The notes under the pieces were generated by a model. The model did no database searches, had not been told where the DNA came from, and saw nothing but the letters and a program-made list of their open reading frames with translations. Below, one piece after another: positions 1 through 9,326 of a stretch of DNA of 52,466 bases; the first letter of the stretch is position 1, and the number at the start of each line of letters is the position of its first letter. The DNA comes from Fidelibacterota bacterium (GTDB lineage Bacteria; Fidelibacterota; Marinisomatia; Marinisomatales; UBA1611). The stretch lies in assembly GCA_018649625.1 (NCBI GenBank), contig JABIHN010000027.1:1-52466 (forward strand), read 5' to 3'. The position numbers and the translations under genes are program-made.

Positions 1-1
1 A

Positions 2-709
2 CTTCGCAAGGTTGCTCGTGATTTAGTTGAAGAAAAAGCCAGTAAGTTTAAAATTAACAAAACTAAAGTTGGTGAATATTTAGGGGCTCCCAAATTCCAT
101 TCCGAATTAGCAGAACGTGCAACTCAGCCAGGTGTAGTTACGGGCTTAGCATGGACAGCCGCTGGTGGTGATATTCTATTTATTGAATCAACAAAAATGA
201 AAGGGAAGGGGCGCCTTACATTAACGGGGCAACTTGGTGATGTGATGAAAGAATCTGCTACGGCGGGACTCACTTTTGTTCGCTCACGCGCCGATGAATT
301 TGGCATTGATTTAGATTTTAATGAAATAACTGATATTCATATTCATGTTCCTGCAGGTGCGATTCCAAAAGATGGACCTTCTGCGGGTGTAAGTATGGTT
401 ACATCTTTAGTTTCATTATTGACTGGAATTCCAGTTAAGGCAAGAGTGGCTATGACGGGAGAAATTACATTAAGAGGTCATGTGCTTCCAATTGGAGGAG
501 TTAAAGAAAAAGTAACTGCCGCACATCGTGCTGGAATTAAAGAAATAATTTTACCGGACCATAACCGGAAAGATTTAGAAGATGTTCCAGAGCATGTTGC
601 GAAAGATTTGACTTTTCACTTTGCCAAAGAAATAACAGATGTTTTGAAAATTGCAGTTCCTGATGTATTTAATGATAGAAAAAAAACTAATAATTCTAAA
701 AAGAAATAG
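2..709 (+). CDS. lon: Lon protease, C-terminal part (5' end outside window)
   Basis: This is the proteolytic domain of the ATP-dependent cytosolic protease Lon, which degrades misfolded and regulatory proteins. The reading frame is open from base 2, so the ATG at 197 is internal and the ATPase region lies upstream of the window. The Ser-Lys dyad is visible: the serine of PKDGPSAG (codon at 380-382) and, 43 residues later as in E. coli Lon (S679/K722), the second lysine of GGVKEK (codon at 509-511). The segment MTGEITLRGHVLPIGG is nearly identical to the family consensus. The last 15 or so residues are a lysine/asparagine-rich tail. A valine tRNA follows 22 bp downstream. The identification is secure; only the missing N-terminus is unknown. 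Confidence 0.97.
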   Translation, partial: LRKVARDLVEEKASKFKINKTKVGEYLGAPKFHSELAERATQPGVVTGLAWTAAGGDILFIESTKMKGKGRLTLTGQLGDVMKESATAGLTFVRSRADEFGIDLDFNEITDIHIHVPAGAIPKDGPSAGVSMVTSLVSLLTGIPVKARVAMTGEITLRGHVLPIGGVKEKVTAAHRAGIKEIILPDHNRKDLEDVPEHVAKDLTFHFAKEITDVLKIAVPDVFNDRKKTNNSKKK

Positions 710-731
710 GTAATATTCGCGCTGATATTTA

Positions 732-805
732 GGGCGATTAGCTCAGTTGGTTAGAGCACTGCGTTTACACCGCAGGTGTCGGGAGTTCGAATCTCTCATC
801 GCCCA
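732..805 (+). tRNA. tRNA-Val (anticodon UAC)
   Basis: A full cloverleaf can be folded: acceptor GGGCGAT pairs with ATCGCCC, D-stem GCTC with GAGC, anticodon stem CTGCG with CGCAG around loop TTTACAC, and T-stem GGGAG with CTCTC around TTCGAAT. The anticodon TAC reads GUA valine codons. The discriminator base is A. The next bases are CTA, so CCA is not encoded and must be added after transcription. Confidence 0.97.
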
Positions 806-859
806 CTAAGTCAATTAATTTTGGCTTATAACACACCTTAATAAAGATAGAGGAAACAA

Positions 860-1069
860 ATGCCAGAAACAAAACAAGGAACCGTTAAATGGTTCAATAA
901 TTCTAAAGGCTATGGTTTTATCGAATGTGAAGGTTCTAAAGACCTTTTTGTTCATATGAATGAAATTTTGATGGACGGCTTCAAAACGCTTTCTGAAAAT
1001 CAAAAAGTCGAGTTTGAAGTTGGTGATGGACCTAAAGGCCCTGTTGCTACACAGGTAAAACCTTTATAG
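860..1069 (+). CDS. csp: Cold-shock domain protein (CspA family)
   Basis: A 69-residue single cold-shock domain, the usual length for bacterial CspA-type RNA chaperones, which bind single-stranded RNA and DNA in the cytoplasm. The opening [16 protein letters not shown] contains RNP1 (KGYGFIE), followed by RNP2-like DLFVHM. The ATG is preceded by AGAGGAAACAA, a good ribosome-binding site. A rho-independent terminator follows 22 bp after the stop, so the gene probably ends its transcript. Whether it is cold-induced or constitutive cannot be seen here. Confidence 0.95.
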   Translation: MPETKQGTVKWFNNSKGYGFIECEGSKDLFVHMNEILMDGFKTLSENQKVEFEVGDGPKGPVATQVKPL

Positions 1070-1090
1070 TTCAACCCTAGGATTAGTTAA

Positions 1091-1125
1091 AAGCCATCTG
1101 TCGTAAGGCAGGTGGCTTTTTTTTT
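1091..1125 (+). terminator. Rho-independent terminator after the cold-shock gene
   Basis: The arms AGCCATCTG and CAGGTGGCT pair over nine positions (one G-U) around an 8-base loop and run directly into nine T residues. This is a textbook intrinsic terminator. Confidence 0.9.
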
Positions 1126-1200
1126 ATATTTATATCCAAAAATCAAAAGTAGGTTACTATAGAATCATTTTAGTAAACCATCTTAAATTGTTTTGATAAA

Positions 1201-4200
1201 ATGAATCATTTTTACAAAACCCTACAAATAATTATTATTTTGAATTTTATCTATTCGGAAGAAATAAAAGATAATAATTCAATTCAAACAGATCTATTCA
1301 AATATTCTACTTCTGGTAAAATCGGCGATAATCCATTCCCGACTAACCCAATGAATGACCGTGCTATTGGATATTTACTACAAGGAAAAGCCCAAGCTGC
1401 TATTTCAAATTATGGGAATATTATTAACTGGGATGAACATCCTATGGGAATTTGGAATGAATATTCTTATTTACCATCAGTTGCTTTTTTATCGGGGGTT
1501 CCGGGTCAAAAATATTCTCATGAAATTAGTTGGACTCACATTGAAAACATTATAGACAATAATGGAATCACGCAATATGGTATTTGGGAATCTGGAGAAG
1601 CTTATGATCTTTGGTTTGAAAATGGAGATACAAATTTTGTAGGAATTGTATTTGATTCTGATAATGATTTTGGCCGATGGGAGCCGGATAGTATTTCTAA
1701 AAAACTATCAAAAGAATATTTTGATGCTCCTTATCAATGGTCTATCAATGATGAAACTAAAACAATATCTTTATCTGCATTTGAAGAATTGAATCCAAAT
1801 TCTTCAACAGCTCGAATAGGTTTTATTTATCCTTGGGCTTTACGGCCTAAATTGATTCGTAGAGAAGATCAATTTGATTTTTATAATTATGGAAAAGATT
1901 TGAATGAATGGACTGATGATGATGAATATATGTATTATGGATATAACGTAGCAGAATCTTGGTTATCACGAATTTCGGGTTCAACAAATGGTGAATGGCA
2001 TGCTTCAACCATGGCGCGCGTGAATACGCATAATACAGAGGTGTCAAATGGCGAAATATTTGGTAACACTTATGTTACAGATCCAGATGATACTTATCCA
2101 TTATTAGCGCATAGTGCTTTTACAGATACATGGCCGATTCGATTTAATGAAACAAGTGGGGAAAAAGAATCTTTTTGGCCAGGATGGTGGGCTCAAGATT
2201 ATAATATTACATTGCCAGGGTGTACCCAATCTAGAAAGGATCCGAAATGTTGGGAAGACGTACCTGGCAGGTTTATCTCAGATATGGAAGTTTATATGGA
2301 ATTTGATGATAGATGGGCGCATCGTGGGAATATGGTAGATACCAATGACGAATATGAACAAACTGGTTATCCCATGGGTTTAAAAGTAAGGATGGAAGCC
2401 CATTCATATGGAGTTTCTTATGCCGAAGATATATTATTTGTTACTGTTAAGGTTAGAAATGAAAGTGGTGATTGGTGTGCTGAAGATGAATATGGACAAC
2501 CAATCTATGATGAGTTTGGAAATCCTAAATGTGGTGAAGGTATGATAATGCCTGATGGAACTAAAATAAATAATGGGAAAGGATTTAATTATCAAGGAAC
2601 TTTTCTTGGATTTTATTTTGATTCAGATGTATTGGTGGGGAATAAAAGTGGTTACAATTCACCGATTCATACAAATGATGATGATTTTATGAAATATTAT
2701 TGGGAAGTTTTTGAACTCAATCATGAACGCATGTCAATATCTATGGCTATGGTTGGAGATTTTGATGGCGTAAGTGGCCCTGCTAGAGGATACCCTATGA
2801 ATGGAGATCAAGCGGTAGGAAATGATTTTGGATTGGTAGCAACTCAATTACTGGATTCACCACGAGCCACAAGAAATATTGATTATAATCTAGATGGTAC
2901 TATTGATGTTTTTGTAAATGAACCTCTGAAAATGTCAGATTGGCATTGGTTTGATTGGTATAGTCGCCCTGGCGTGGTAAACATGGAAAATAATACTAGT
3001 AGCTGTAATGCTGGAGATTTAGGATGCCCACAGGCTCGGAATAAAGAAGAAATAATGTATAAAATTATGGCAGGTGATACGGCAAGATTAAGTGATAATG
3101 AAAAACAATGGCATTTTCATACACCCAATCCAGGTACAGATATTGGCACAGAACTAAACCCACATTTTGATTCTTTAGAAGGTTTATATGAAGAGACCGC
3201 ATTTTTAAGGGATCCTGAAGGATTAGATTGTTCAATCTTTATGAGTTGTGGTCCTTTCGATCTTCCTGTTGGTCGAGAAGTTCCTTTTTCATTTTGTATA
3301 ATTTTTGGCCAAGACGAAGATGATTTAATTAATAATGCACGATTTGCACAAGTAATGTATAATTCAAGGTATCAGGGATTTACGCCTCCCATTCGTCCAA
3401 CGGTTTATGTGGAAATTGATACAGGAGTTGTAAATATTTATTGGAATGATATTGCAGAAATATCAAATGATGTACTTACTGGGTATTCTGATTTTGAAGG
3501 ATATAAAATTTACAAAAGCATAGATAGTGGACAATCTTGGGGTAATTCTCAAGATAGAATTTATGATACTGATGGGTTATTTGTTGGGTGGCGACCTTAT
3601 GAACAATTTGATCTTTCTGCTGAAGAAGATTCACTTCATTGTGTTTTTTCAAATTCTTATGATTGTGATGAAACTCTTAGTCGTGGACATAGTATTCATG
3701 GTGAAGATCCTTACTATCCATGGTTCTTTCTTGGGAGTGATACTGGATTTGATATGATTCAATTGGATGAACCAGATTGGAAAATAATTAATAATGATAC
3801 ATTCAAATATTTGTTCACAGATAAAAATGTTATAGATGGATTGGAATATACTTATTCAGTTGTAGCCTATGATATGGGTGTGGAGCCTACTTATAAAACC
3901 CGGTTTGTATCAACGGGAGATGGGCTATTCGAAACTGTAATTGACACTAATTATTCTAATCCAAGTAAATGGGCAAATCCTGATGGATATGCATCTATTG
4001 AAAATTCAAAAGGTACCACTATCCTTGATAGAAACTTTATCCAAGCTTATCCCGGGATTAAATCACAAGATGATTTGAGTTTGGTGAAAGTTGTACCAAA
4101 CCCTTACATTGTTCGTTCTAATTTTAAAGAATCAGAGTTCATTCGCAGGATTCGGTTTACCAATTTACCTGAAAAATGTGTCATTAAAATTTTTACATTA

Positions 4201-4386
4201 ACAGGTGAGTTAATCGGAGAGTTAAATCATAATGATACAATGTCTGGGAATGAATGGTGGGATATGCGTACTGTAAATAATCAAGAAATAGCACCAGGAT
4301 TGTATATATATCATATTCAACAAGTTGACGTAAATTCTGGGAAAAATAAGGAAGACATTGTAGGTAAATTTGCAGTGGTTCGATAA
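1201..4386 (+). CDS. Large exported protein with T9SS-type C-terminal domain
   Basis: A 1,061-residue protein with an N-terminal hydrophobic signal segment (residues 4-19, ending near YSEE). I recognise no enzymatic domain. The central region is rich in Asp, Asn, Trp and Tyr and has scattered cysteines (for example CGPFD and CAEDEYG) that could form disulfides outside the cell. A fibronectin-III-like stretch is suggested around residues 730-890 (VNIYWN, FEGYKIYKSIDSG, YTYSVVAYD). The last 90 or so residues begin VKVVPNPYIVRSNF and end in a beta-rich segment with GLYIYHI, resembling a T9SS type A sorting domain of the shorter PNPY variety. The protein is probably secreted or held at the cell surface. 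It is followed 5 bp later by another T9SS cargo gene, so the two are likely co-transcribed. Function unknown. Confidence 0.8.
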   Translation: MNHFYKTLQIIIILNFIYSEEIKDNNSIQTDLFKYSTSGKIGDNPFPTNPMNDRAIGYLLQGKAQAAISNYGNIINWDEHPMGIWNEYSYLPSVAFLSGVPGQKYSHEISWTHIENIIDNNGITQYGIWESGEAYDLWFENGDTNFVGIVFDSDNDFGRWEPDSISKKLSKEYFDAPYQWSINDETKTISLSAFEELNPNSSTARIGFIYPWALRPKLIRREDQFDFYNYGKDLNEWTDDDEYMYYGYNVAESWLSRISGSTNGEWHASTMARVNTHNTEVSNGEIFGNTYVTDPDDTYPLLAHSAFTDTWPIRFNETSGEKESFWPGWWAQDYNITLPGCTQSRKDPKCWEDVPGRFISDMEVYMEFDDRWAHRGNMVDTNDEYEQTGYPMGLKVRMEAHSYGVSYAEDILFVTVKVRNESGDWCAEDEYGQPIYDEFGNPKCGEGMIMPDGTKINNGKGFNYQGTFLGFYFDSDVLVGNKSGYNSPIHTNDDDFMKYYWEVFELNHERMSISMAMVGDFDGVSGPARGYPMNGDQAVGNDFGLVATQLLDSPRATRNIDYNLDGTIDVFVNEPLKMSDWHWFDWYSRPGVVNMENNTSSCNAGDLGCPQARNKEEIMYKIMAGDTARLSDNEKQWHFHTPNPGTDIGTELNPHFDSLEGLYEETAFLRDPEGLDCSIFMSCGPFDLPVGREVPFSFCIIFGQDEDDLINNARFAQVMYNSRYQGFTPPIRPTVYVEIDTGVVNIYWNDIAEISNDVLTGYSDFEGYKIYKSIDSGQSWGNSQDRIYDTDGLFVGWRPYEQFDLSAEEDSLHCVFSNSYDCDETLSRGHSIHGEDPYYPWFFLGSDTGFDMIQLDEPDWKIINNDTFKYLFTDKNVIDGLEYTYSVVAYDMGVEPTYKTRFVSTGDGLFETVIDTNYSNPSKWANPDGYASIENSKGTTILDRNFIQAYPGIKSQDDLSLVKVVPNPYIVRSNFKESEFIRRIRFTNLPEKCVIKIFTLTGELIGELNHNDTMSGNEWWDMRTVNNQEIAPGLYIYHIQQVDVNSGKNKEDIVGKFAVVR

Positions 4387-4391
4387 TAATT

Positions 4392-6026
4392 ATGAAAAAA
4401 ATATTAATTTTTTTAATCAGTATATTGAGTTTTACTTTGGGACAATCTTCAACTTGGGAGATAATTCAAGATTCTATTTGGACACCAAAGTGTGTTGTAT
4501 GTCATGATCACGGTCAATATTTCGCAGAACAATCGGGATTAATTTTAGCCGAAGATGTTGCTTATGAAGAATTGATTAATGTAACTCCAACAAATTTTGC
4601 GGCTGCGGAAGATGGTTTAGAATTAGTCGGTACATCAGGGGCTTCAAGTCTTTATTCCAGTTTTCTTTGGGAAAAAATTAATGCAAATAATTATGAGCAT
4701 TTTTATGATGAGCACACTGATTATGGTAACATAATGCCTTTGGGGGTTGATTTTCTTACAAATGGAGAATTAGAGTTTATACGACAATGGATTATTAGTG
4801 GAGCACCTGAAATTGGTGTAGTAGCAGATGTGATACTTTTAGAAGATACAACAATCTTTGAGATGCCTGAATTTGAGCCATTACCTATTCCTGAAAATGG
4901 TGTTCAATTTCATGTAGGTCCATTCGATGTAGCACCTAATTTTGAACGAGAATTTTTTTATTATACGGAAATTGATACACCAGATATTGTTTATGTGAAC
5001 CGAATTGAAACTGCGATGACTCCGGGAAGCCATCATTTTGTTGTTTATACTTTTGACGATGATTTAATTGGCCCATTTCCTCCTCTTAATACGTATCGAG
5101 ATTTAAGAAACTTGGATGGGAGTTATAATAATTCAGTTGCATATTATATGGCTTTTAACGTTTTTATAACAGGCACTCAAACAAGATTTTTTGATTATAG
5201 TTTACCTAATGGAGTTGCGTTAAGTATTGACCCTGCATTTGGTTTTGATTTAAATCCGCATTATGCTAATTATACAAATGAAACCATTCAAGGAGAAATA
5301 TATAATAATTATTATTTTGTTGATCCATCAGAAGTTGAACATGTTGCGGAGGTTTTACAGTTAAATGGTGATAATCTAGTTTTTCCTCCTGGTGAAGAAA
5401 CAACAATTAATGAAATTCATTGGTCTGATGGTACAATTTCCATTTTTCAATTATGGTCTCATGCTCATAAAACTAATTTAGACTTTAAGGTTTATCGTGT
5501 AAGTCAAACTGATCCAAATTACCGTGAATTAATTTATTTAGCTCTAGATTGGGAACATCCACCTATCGTCAACTACGATCCACCATTAGTGCTTCATGCT
5601 GGTGATGGTTTAGAGTTAGAAGCCAGATATTATAATGATACAGATGAAACAATTTCCGAAGGACTTTTAAGTACCGATGAAATGATGATTTTATTTGGAT
5701 TGTATTATGAAGGTGAAGATTTGGTTGAAAATGATAAAGATCAGCCTGTCCCAAATGAATTTGGAATTTCTAAAATTTATCCAAACCCATTTAATCCAAG
5801 TACCACCATCCGGTTTAATAATGGCGGAGAGTCTATAAAAACACGTTCTCTGCTACAAATTTTTGATATAAATGGCCGTGTAGTGGAAACTCTGGTTAAT
5901 GGGAATCTGGTCACGGGTGAACATGAGATTATCTGGAATGCGTCAGGATTTTCCAGTGGGATTTATTTTGTGCGCTTGCAGTCTAATAGTTTTGTGGAGA
6001 CACAGAAAATTGTATTGGTGAAATGA
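4392..6026 (+). CDS. Cytochrome c / copper monooxygenase-like (PHM fold) T9SS cargo
   Basis: A 544-residue exported protein with three parts. After a signal peptide (1-17), residues 20-145 look like a small cytochrome c domain: CVVCH at 34-38 and a downstream MP with LTNGELEFIRQWI, as in planctomycete-type c cytochromes. Residues 150-445 resemble the two-lobed peptidylglycine/dopamine monooxygenase fold. All six copper-ligand positions have candidates: H214, H215 and H290 for CuH; H357 and H359 (SHAH) plus Met 431 or 432 (DEMMILFGLYY) for CuM. Residues 460-544 form a T9SS type A sorting domain (YPNPFNPSTTI). The inferred role is a secreted, copper-dependent oxidoreductase that may receive electrons through its own heme. 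The substrate is unknown. Its stop codon overlaps the next start (ATGA). Confidence 0.82.
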   Translation: MKKILIFLISILSFTLGQSSTWEIIQDSIWTPKCVVCHDHGQYFAEQSGLILAEDVAYEELINVTPTNFAAAEDGLELVGTSGASSLYSSFLWEKINANNYEHFYDEHTDYGNIMPLGVDFLTNGELEFIRQWIISGAPEIGVVADVILLEDTTIFEMPEFEPLPIPENGVQFHVGPFDVAPNFEREFFYYTEIDTPDIVYVNRIETAMTPGSHHFVVYTFDDDLIGPFPPLNTYRDLRNLDGSYNNSVAYYMAFNVFITGTQTRFFDYSLPNGVALSIDPAFGFDLNPHYANYTNETIQGEIYNNYYFVDPSEVEHVAEVLQLNGDNLVFPPGEETTINEIHWSDGTISIFQLWSHAHKTNLDFKVYRVSQTDPNYRELIYLALDWEHPPIVNYDPPLVLHAGDGLELEARYYNDTDETISEGLLSTDEMMILFGLYYEGEDLVENDKDQPVPNEFGISKIYPNPFNPSTTIRFNNGGESIKTRSLLQIFDINGRVVETLVNGNLVTGEHEIIWNASGFSSGIYFVRLQSNSFVETQKIVLVK

Positions 6027-6442
6027 TGATTAATCGTTTTCACCTTGCATTTCCTGTCCATGATCTTGAATTAGCACGGGAATTTTATATGAAGGTACTA
6101 GGATGCTCATTGGGTAGGGAATCAAAAAAATGGATTGATTTCAACATGAAGGGACACCAAGTCGTGGCGCATCTTTCTCCAGATGATTGCGATGTAGCTC
6201 AAACAAATTCAGTGGATGGTAACCAAGTTCCAGCCCGACATTTTGGAATTATTCTTCCGTGGAATGAATGGGATATGTTAAGGGAAAAACTAACAAATAT
6301 GAAGATACCCTTTTTAATTGAACCTCGAATTAGGTTTAAAAAGAAGAAGGGAGAACAGGGCACATTTTTCATTAAGGATCCAAGTGGGAATGCCCTAGAA
6401 TTCAAATCGTTTAAAGATGAAAAGATGGTTTTCGAGAAATAA
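6023..6442 (+). CDS. VOC-family (glyoxalase/dioxygenase-fold) protein
   Basis: A 139-residue cytoplasmic protein of the vicinal oxygen chelate superfamily. The opening FHLAFPVHDLELAREFYMKVLG and the closing FFIKDPSGNALEFKSF are typical of the two beta-alpha-beta modules. Candidate metal ligands are His7, His78 in the ARHFGI segment and the final Glu of LEFK. Members include glyoxalase I, extradiol dioxygenases and antibiotic-binding proteins, so the substrate cannot be assigned. The start overlaps the stop of the previous gene, although the neighbours are exported proteins. A second ATG three bases on is an equally possible start. Confidence 0.85.
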   Translation: MMINRFHLAFPVHDLELAREFYMKVLGCSLGRESKKWIDFNMKGHQVVAHLSPDDCDVAQTNSVDGNQVPARHFGIILPWNEWDMLREKLTNMKIPFLIEPRIRFKKKKGEQGTFFIKDPSGNALEFKSFKDEKMVFEK

Positions 6443-6458
6443 CAGAAGAGGCTTATCA

Positions 6459-7094
6459 ATGAAGAATATATTAATTATACTTTTTTTATTTACAAATTTA
6501 AATGGGCAAGGAATCCCTAATGGAGATATATTGAATGAAACACCTTTATATCCAATTCCGGTTGAAATGACTTTTGAAGAATATCAGGATATGAATAGGC
6601 GACTTACCATTGGTTTGGCATTATCGTCAATACCTATTCCTGGAATTGTTCATCGCTATGCAGGTGAAAGAAAAAAAGCAAGCCGGCTGATGATGATTGG
6701 TGCAAGTGGATTTGGTTTGATGATTGCTGGTGCATCTATGATGTCTGAAGGAGATTGGCCAGAGTCTGATTATGATCTTATGATTCTGAATGACGGCGAA
6801 AACAATGAGAAACGGTATGAAAAAATTCCAATTAACCAAGTTGGAGATGATATTGCCTATAAATTAGTGCCTTTAAATAAGGAGAATGATGGTTCTGGTG
6901 GTGGACTCATTGTGGTGGGTGCAATTATATTGGTAGGCGATATTTTTTATGATTGGATTTACGGTTGGAAAATGATTGTGCAAAAACGAGATGCAGTTCG
7001 ATATAAATATGGCCAACAAATTCAAGTATCAATTGAACCTGAAATAAATCCTTTTGCACAAAAAGTTGGATTAGGGTTTAGTATATATTTTTAG
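6459..7094 (+). CDS. Hypothetical exported or membrane protein
   Basis: A 211-residue protein of unknown function. I chose the ATG at 6459 because AGAAGAGG lies just upstream and the protein then begins with a clean signal peptide (KNILIILFLFTNLNGQG). The open frame extends back to 6417, inside the VOC gene. Hydrophobic segments occur around residues 75-90 (LMMIGASGFGLMIAGASM) and 147-165 (GGGLIVVGAIILVGDIFYDW). The architecture of signal peptide plus two central hydrophobic helices recurs in other small proteins of this window (17666-18280). Confidence 0.72.
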   Translation: MKNILIILFLFTNLNGQGIPNGDILNETPLYPIPVEMTFEEYQDMNRRLTIGLALSSIPIPGIVHRYAGERKKASRLMMIGASGFGLMIAGASMMSEGDWPESDYDLMILNDGENNEKRYEKIPINQVGDDIAYKLVPLNKENDGSGGGLIVVGAIILVGDIFYDWIYGWKMIVQKRDAVRYKYGQQIQVSIEPEINPFAQKVGLGFSIYF

Positions 7095-7186
7095 TAGTGT
7101 ATTTTCTGCTAATTTTTTGATACTATAATCAATGAGTATTTAAAGAATCCTTATAAAAATTTAAAAATAAGGAATAAATTCTATGC

Positions 7187-7687
7187 ATGAAAAAATGCTT
7201 GATAATTTTATTCATGTCTCTTACTATTCTTAGTGCCAAAGATAGGTGGTATAGTGGCAATTTAAAAGGGATTGAAAATTTAAATTTTGAATTCAGTCTG
7301 AAAGGATTGGATGATGATGTGTGGGAAAATAGAGTCGTAAGTTTCATCGAACTTCGTTTCCTTGAATATGATATAAGAATGGTAAAAGACTACTTACCAA
7401 AACTAGTTGTAGAAGTTCACATCATTGATTCTAAAATAGAAAAAGTTTCATCCTTCCTTGTTATATTTTCTATCTATGATTTTTCAATTCCAGAATCCAT
7501 TTATTATGAATCTATTGCTAACGGGACTATAAGTAAAAAAGTAATGACATCTAAAATATTTTCTCATGAAATAATGGGGAAAACATCAAGCAATAATTTG
7601 TATCGAGATGTAGAAAAAGCCATTAATAAAGAAATATCTTTTTTTATTGATCAGTGGTACAGAGATAATCCATTCAAGCAATTTTAA
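7187..7687 (+). CDS. Hypothetical exported protein
   Basis: A 166-residue protein with an N-terminal signal segment (KKCLIILFMSLTILSAKD) and no motif I recognise. The remainder alternates beta-like strands (KLVVEVHIIDSKI, SFLVIFSIYDFSI) and ends in a basic/aromatic helix (FFIDQWYRDNPF), compatible with a small periplasmic protein. An AAGGAA about a dozen bases upstream may serve as ribosome-binding site. It stands alone between gaps of 92 and 60 bp. Confidence 0.65.
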   Translation: MKKCLIILFMSLTILSAKDRWYSGNLKGIENLNFEFSLKGLDDDVWENRVVSFIELRFLEYDIRMVKDYLPKLVVEVHIIDSKIEKVSSFLVIFSIYDFSIPESIYYESIANGTISKKVMTSKIFSHEIMGKTSSNNLYRDVEKAINKEISFFIDQWYRDNPFKQF

Positions 7688-7747
7688 ATTCATTTATTTT
7701 CCCTCTTTCTTTGCAAAGTTCTCCTTAAGTGATGTAATTTTCTAGGG

Positions 7748-8797
7748 ATGGCGGAAAACAAACCATTACTTTCAAAAATGTCCATAATTCGAATTATAAT
7801 TGTTATTCAGTTTGTAAGTCTCTGTTTTGCTGAAGAGACTATTAAACCGGTTTCGCTTAAAACAGGTAAACAACTTGCAATTTTGGAGTTTGAAGGTTGG
7901 GCTATATCTGAGCCCCTCACAACATTTCTCACTGAAGAATTACGAAAAACGGTTCGTGACTTAAAAATATTTCAAGTCCAAGATCGTGGGATTACCAATC
8001 AAATACAAATATTTAAACCTCGGAACAAAGATTATTGGTCTTGTTGGAGCACGGAATGTGTCATCGATCTTGGCCGACGGCTGAATGTAAATTATGTCAT
8101 TGCTGGAAATATTCAGAAAAAAGGGGATGATGAATTTCTTATTAAAGGCCGATTGTTTTCAGTTGATATGGAAACATTGCTAAATGAATTCTCTTTAAAT
8201 AGTTCAGGGATTTCAGATAGTCTTTTATTGGAAATGAGAAAAATGGCCTACAATGTGAGTGGACTACCCATTCCGGAGAATTTATCAATTGAATCTGATA
8301 CAACTCAAGTTGCTACAGTTGAAAAAATAAAACGAAAACGAAAATGGATCCACCTCCCACCAATTCCCAGCAAAATTAAAGCGCTTCTATTGTCCACAGC
8401 ACTCCCAGGAAGTGGGCAAGTATGGTCAAATAAAAAAATACCGGGATATGGTTTTATGGGAACTGAAGCGTCTCTGGGGACTGCTGCACTCATTGCATAT
8501 TATCAATATAATAAAGCATGGGGTGGTTTTCAGGAAACCTATCAATCTTATCAAAATGGGTCTGACCCTCATGATTTATTAGAATTACGCCCTCAAATAA
8601 TTCAATATGCATCCGATACTAGAAAATATAATGCTTTTATGAAAAATATTCGCAGTGTTGGATTATCTATTTGGTTCGTAAATATGATTCATGCATATCT
8701 TGTAGCGCCGAGTGACGATTTTTTTGATGGAGATTATTTCTTCGATTTAGAATACAACCCTGATGCAAATAAAGTTCAATTCAATTTTAATTTCTAA
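7748..8797 (+). CDS. Exported protein with CsgG/FlgO-like and DUF5683-like regions
   Basis: A 349-residue protein. After a signal peptide (the hydrophobic run IIRIIIVIQFVSLCFA ends at about residue 28), residues 40-175 resemble the alpha/beta fold of CsgG/FlgO-type outer-membrane-associated proteins: QLAILEFEGW, then ELRKTVRDLKIFQVQDRG and NVNYVIAGNIQKKGD. Residues 205-320 match the DUF5683 pattern: ALLLSTALPGSGQVWSNKK, then a membrane segment and a tyrosine-rich stretch with YNAFMKNIRS. It probably sits in the cell envelope; no biochemical role is known to me. An internal ATG at 7778 is an alternative start but lacks a ribosome-binding site. Its 3' end overlaps the next gene by 35 bp, suggesting an operon with the cohesin-like and dockerin proteins. 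Confidence 0.75.
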   Translation: MAENKPLLSKMSIIRIIIVIQFVSLCFAEETIKPVSLKTGKQLAILEFEGWAISEPLTTFLTEELRKTVRDLKIFQVQDRGITNQIQIFKPRNKDYWSCWSTECVIDLGRRLNVNYVIAGNIQKKGDDEFLIKGRLFSVDMETLLNEFSLNSSGISDSLLLEMRKMAYNVSGLPIPENLSIESDTTQVATVEKIKRKRKWIHLPPIPSKIKALLLSTALPGSGQVWSNKKIPGYGFMGTEASLGTAALIAYYQYNKAWGGFQETYQSYQNGSDPHDLLELRPQIIQYASDTRKYNAFMKNIRSVGLSIWFVNMIHAYLVAPSDDFFDGDYFFDLEYNPDANKVQFNFNF

Positions 8798-9326
8798 GAA
8801 ATTTTTAAACGGACTTCTATTTTGTAGTTCAGTTTTCATCTTTTCCTGTGATGAAGCAAGCTATGACTTAAATAATCCATTTGATCCTGAAAATATGGAT
8901 TTGGATCCACCAGCTCTATTTTTTCATCCTTCCGAAATTGATACAAAAAAAGATTCTTCATTTTCAGTTCAACTTTATGGGCTTAAGTTAAATCCCGCAG
9001 CAGCAGCACAATTAGATGTTCGATATGATTGGGGAAGTGTTAAAATTGATTCTGTTAAAGCAGATACATTTTTTCAAAGCCAAAATGACCCTATCCAAAT
9101 TGTGATGGATGAAGATGGGACCCTTGATATTTTTATTTATTTATTGCCCGATTCTGACGTGAATCAAAATGAAGGGGGAACCTGGCCATTGGCAACGGTT
9201 TATTTTACAGCTATTTCTACGGGAGACTCAGAATTATTATTTGGGAATAATACTCGATTAAGAGATGCGAATAATGATTCAGTTAGAGTAAAGAGTTTTG
9301 GCTCTGGATTTATTTATGTGGAATAA
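8763..9326 (+). CDS. Lipoprotein with cohesin-like domain
   Basis: A 187-residue protein with a lipobox-like end to its signal sequence (VFIFSC, Cys29), so probably lipid-anchored. The phrase NNPFDPEN after the anchor is common in lipoproteins of this type of organism. Residues 50-187 follow the cohesin pattern: an initial beta strand with SSFSVQLYGLKLN, then LDVRYDWGSVKIDSV, a late WPLATVYFTAISTGDSELLF and a closing RDANNDSVRV...GFIYVE. Cohesins bind dockerins, and the very next gene contains a dockerin-like segment, which supports the call. The start lies inside the preceding gene and its end overlaps the following one, so translation is probably coupled. A generic Ig-like domain is the alternative. 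Confidence 0.75.
   Translation: MQIKFNSILISKKFLNGLLFCSSVFIFSCDEASYDLNNPFDPENMDLDPPALFFHPSEIDTKKDSSFSVQLYGLKLNPAAAAQLDVRYDWGSVKIDSVKADTFFQSQNDPIQIVMDEDGTLDIFIYLLPDSDVNQNEGGTWPLATVYFTAISTGDSELLFGNNTRLRDANNDSVRVKSFGSGFIYVE

Noticed and set aside
6417-6458. Start at 6417 for the exported protein ending at 7094
   Set aside because: It would add a charged segment ahead of the signal peptide and lies inside the VOC gene, whereas 6459 has a good ribosome-binding site.
9298-9316. TTG at 9298 as start of the giant protein
   Set aside because: The six extra residues precede a complete signal peptide that begins at the ATG at 9316; the same reasoning rejects the TTG at 43158 and at 35148 for their genes.
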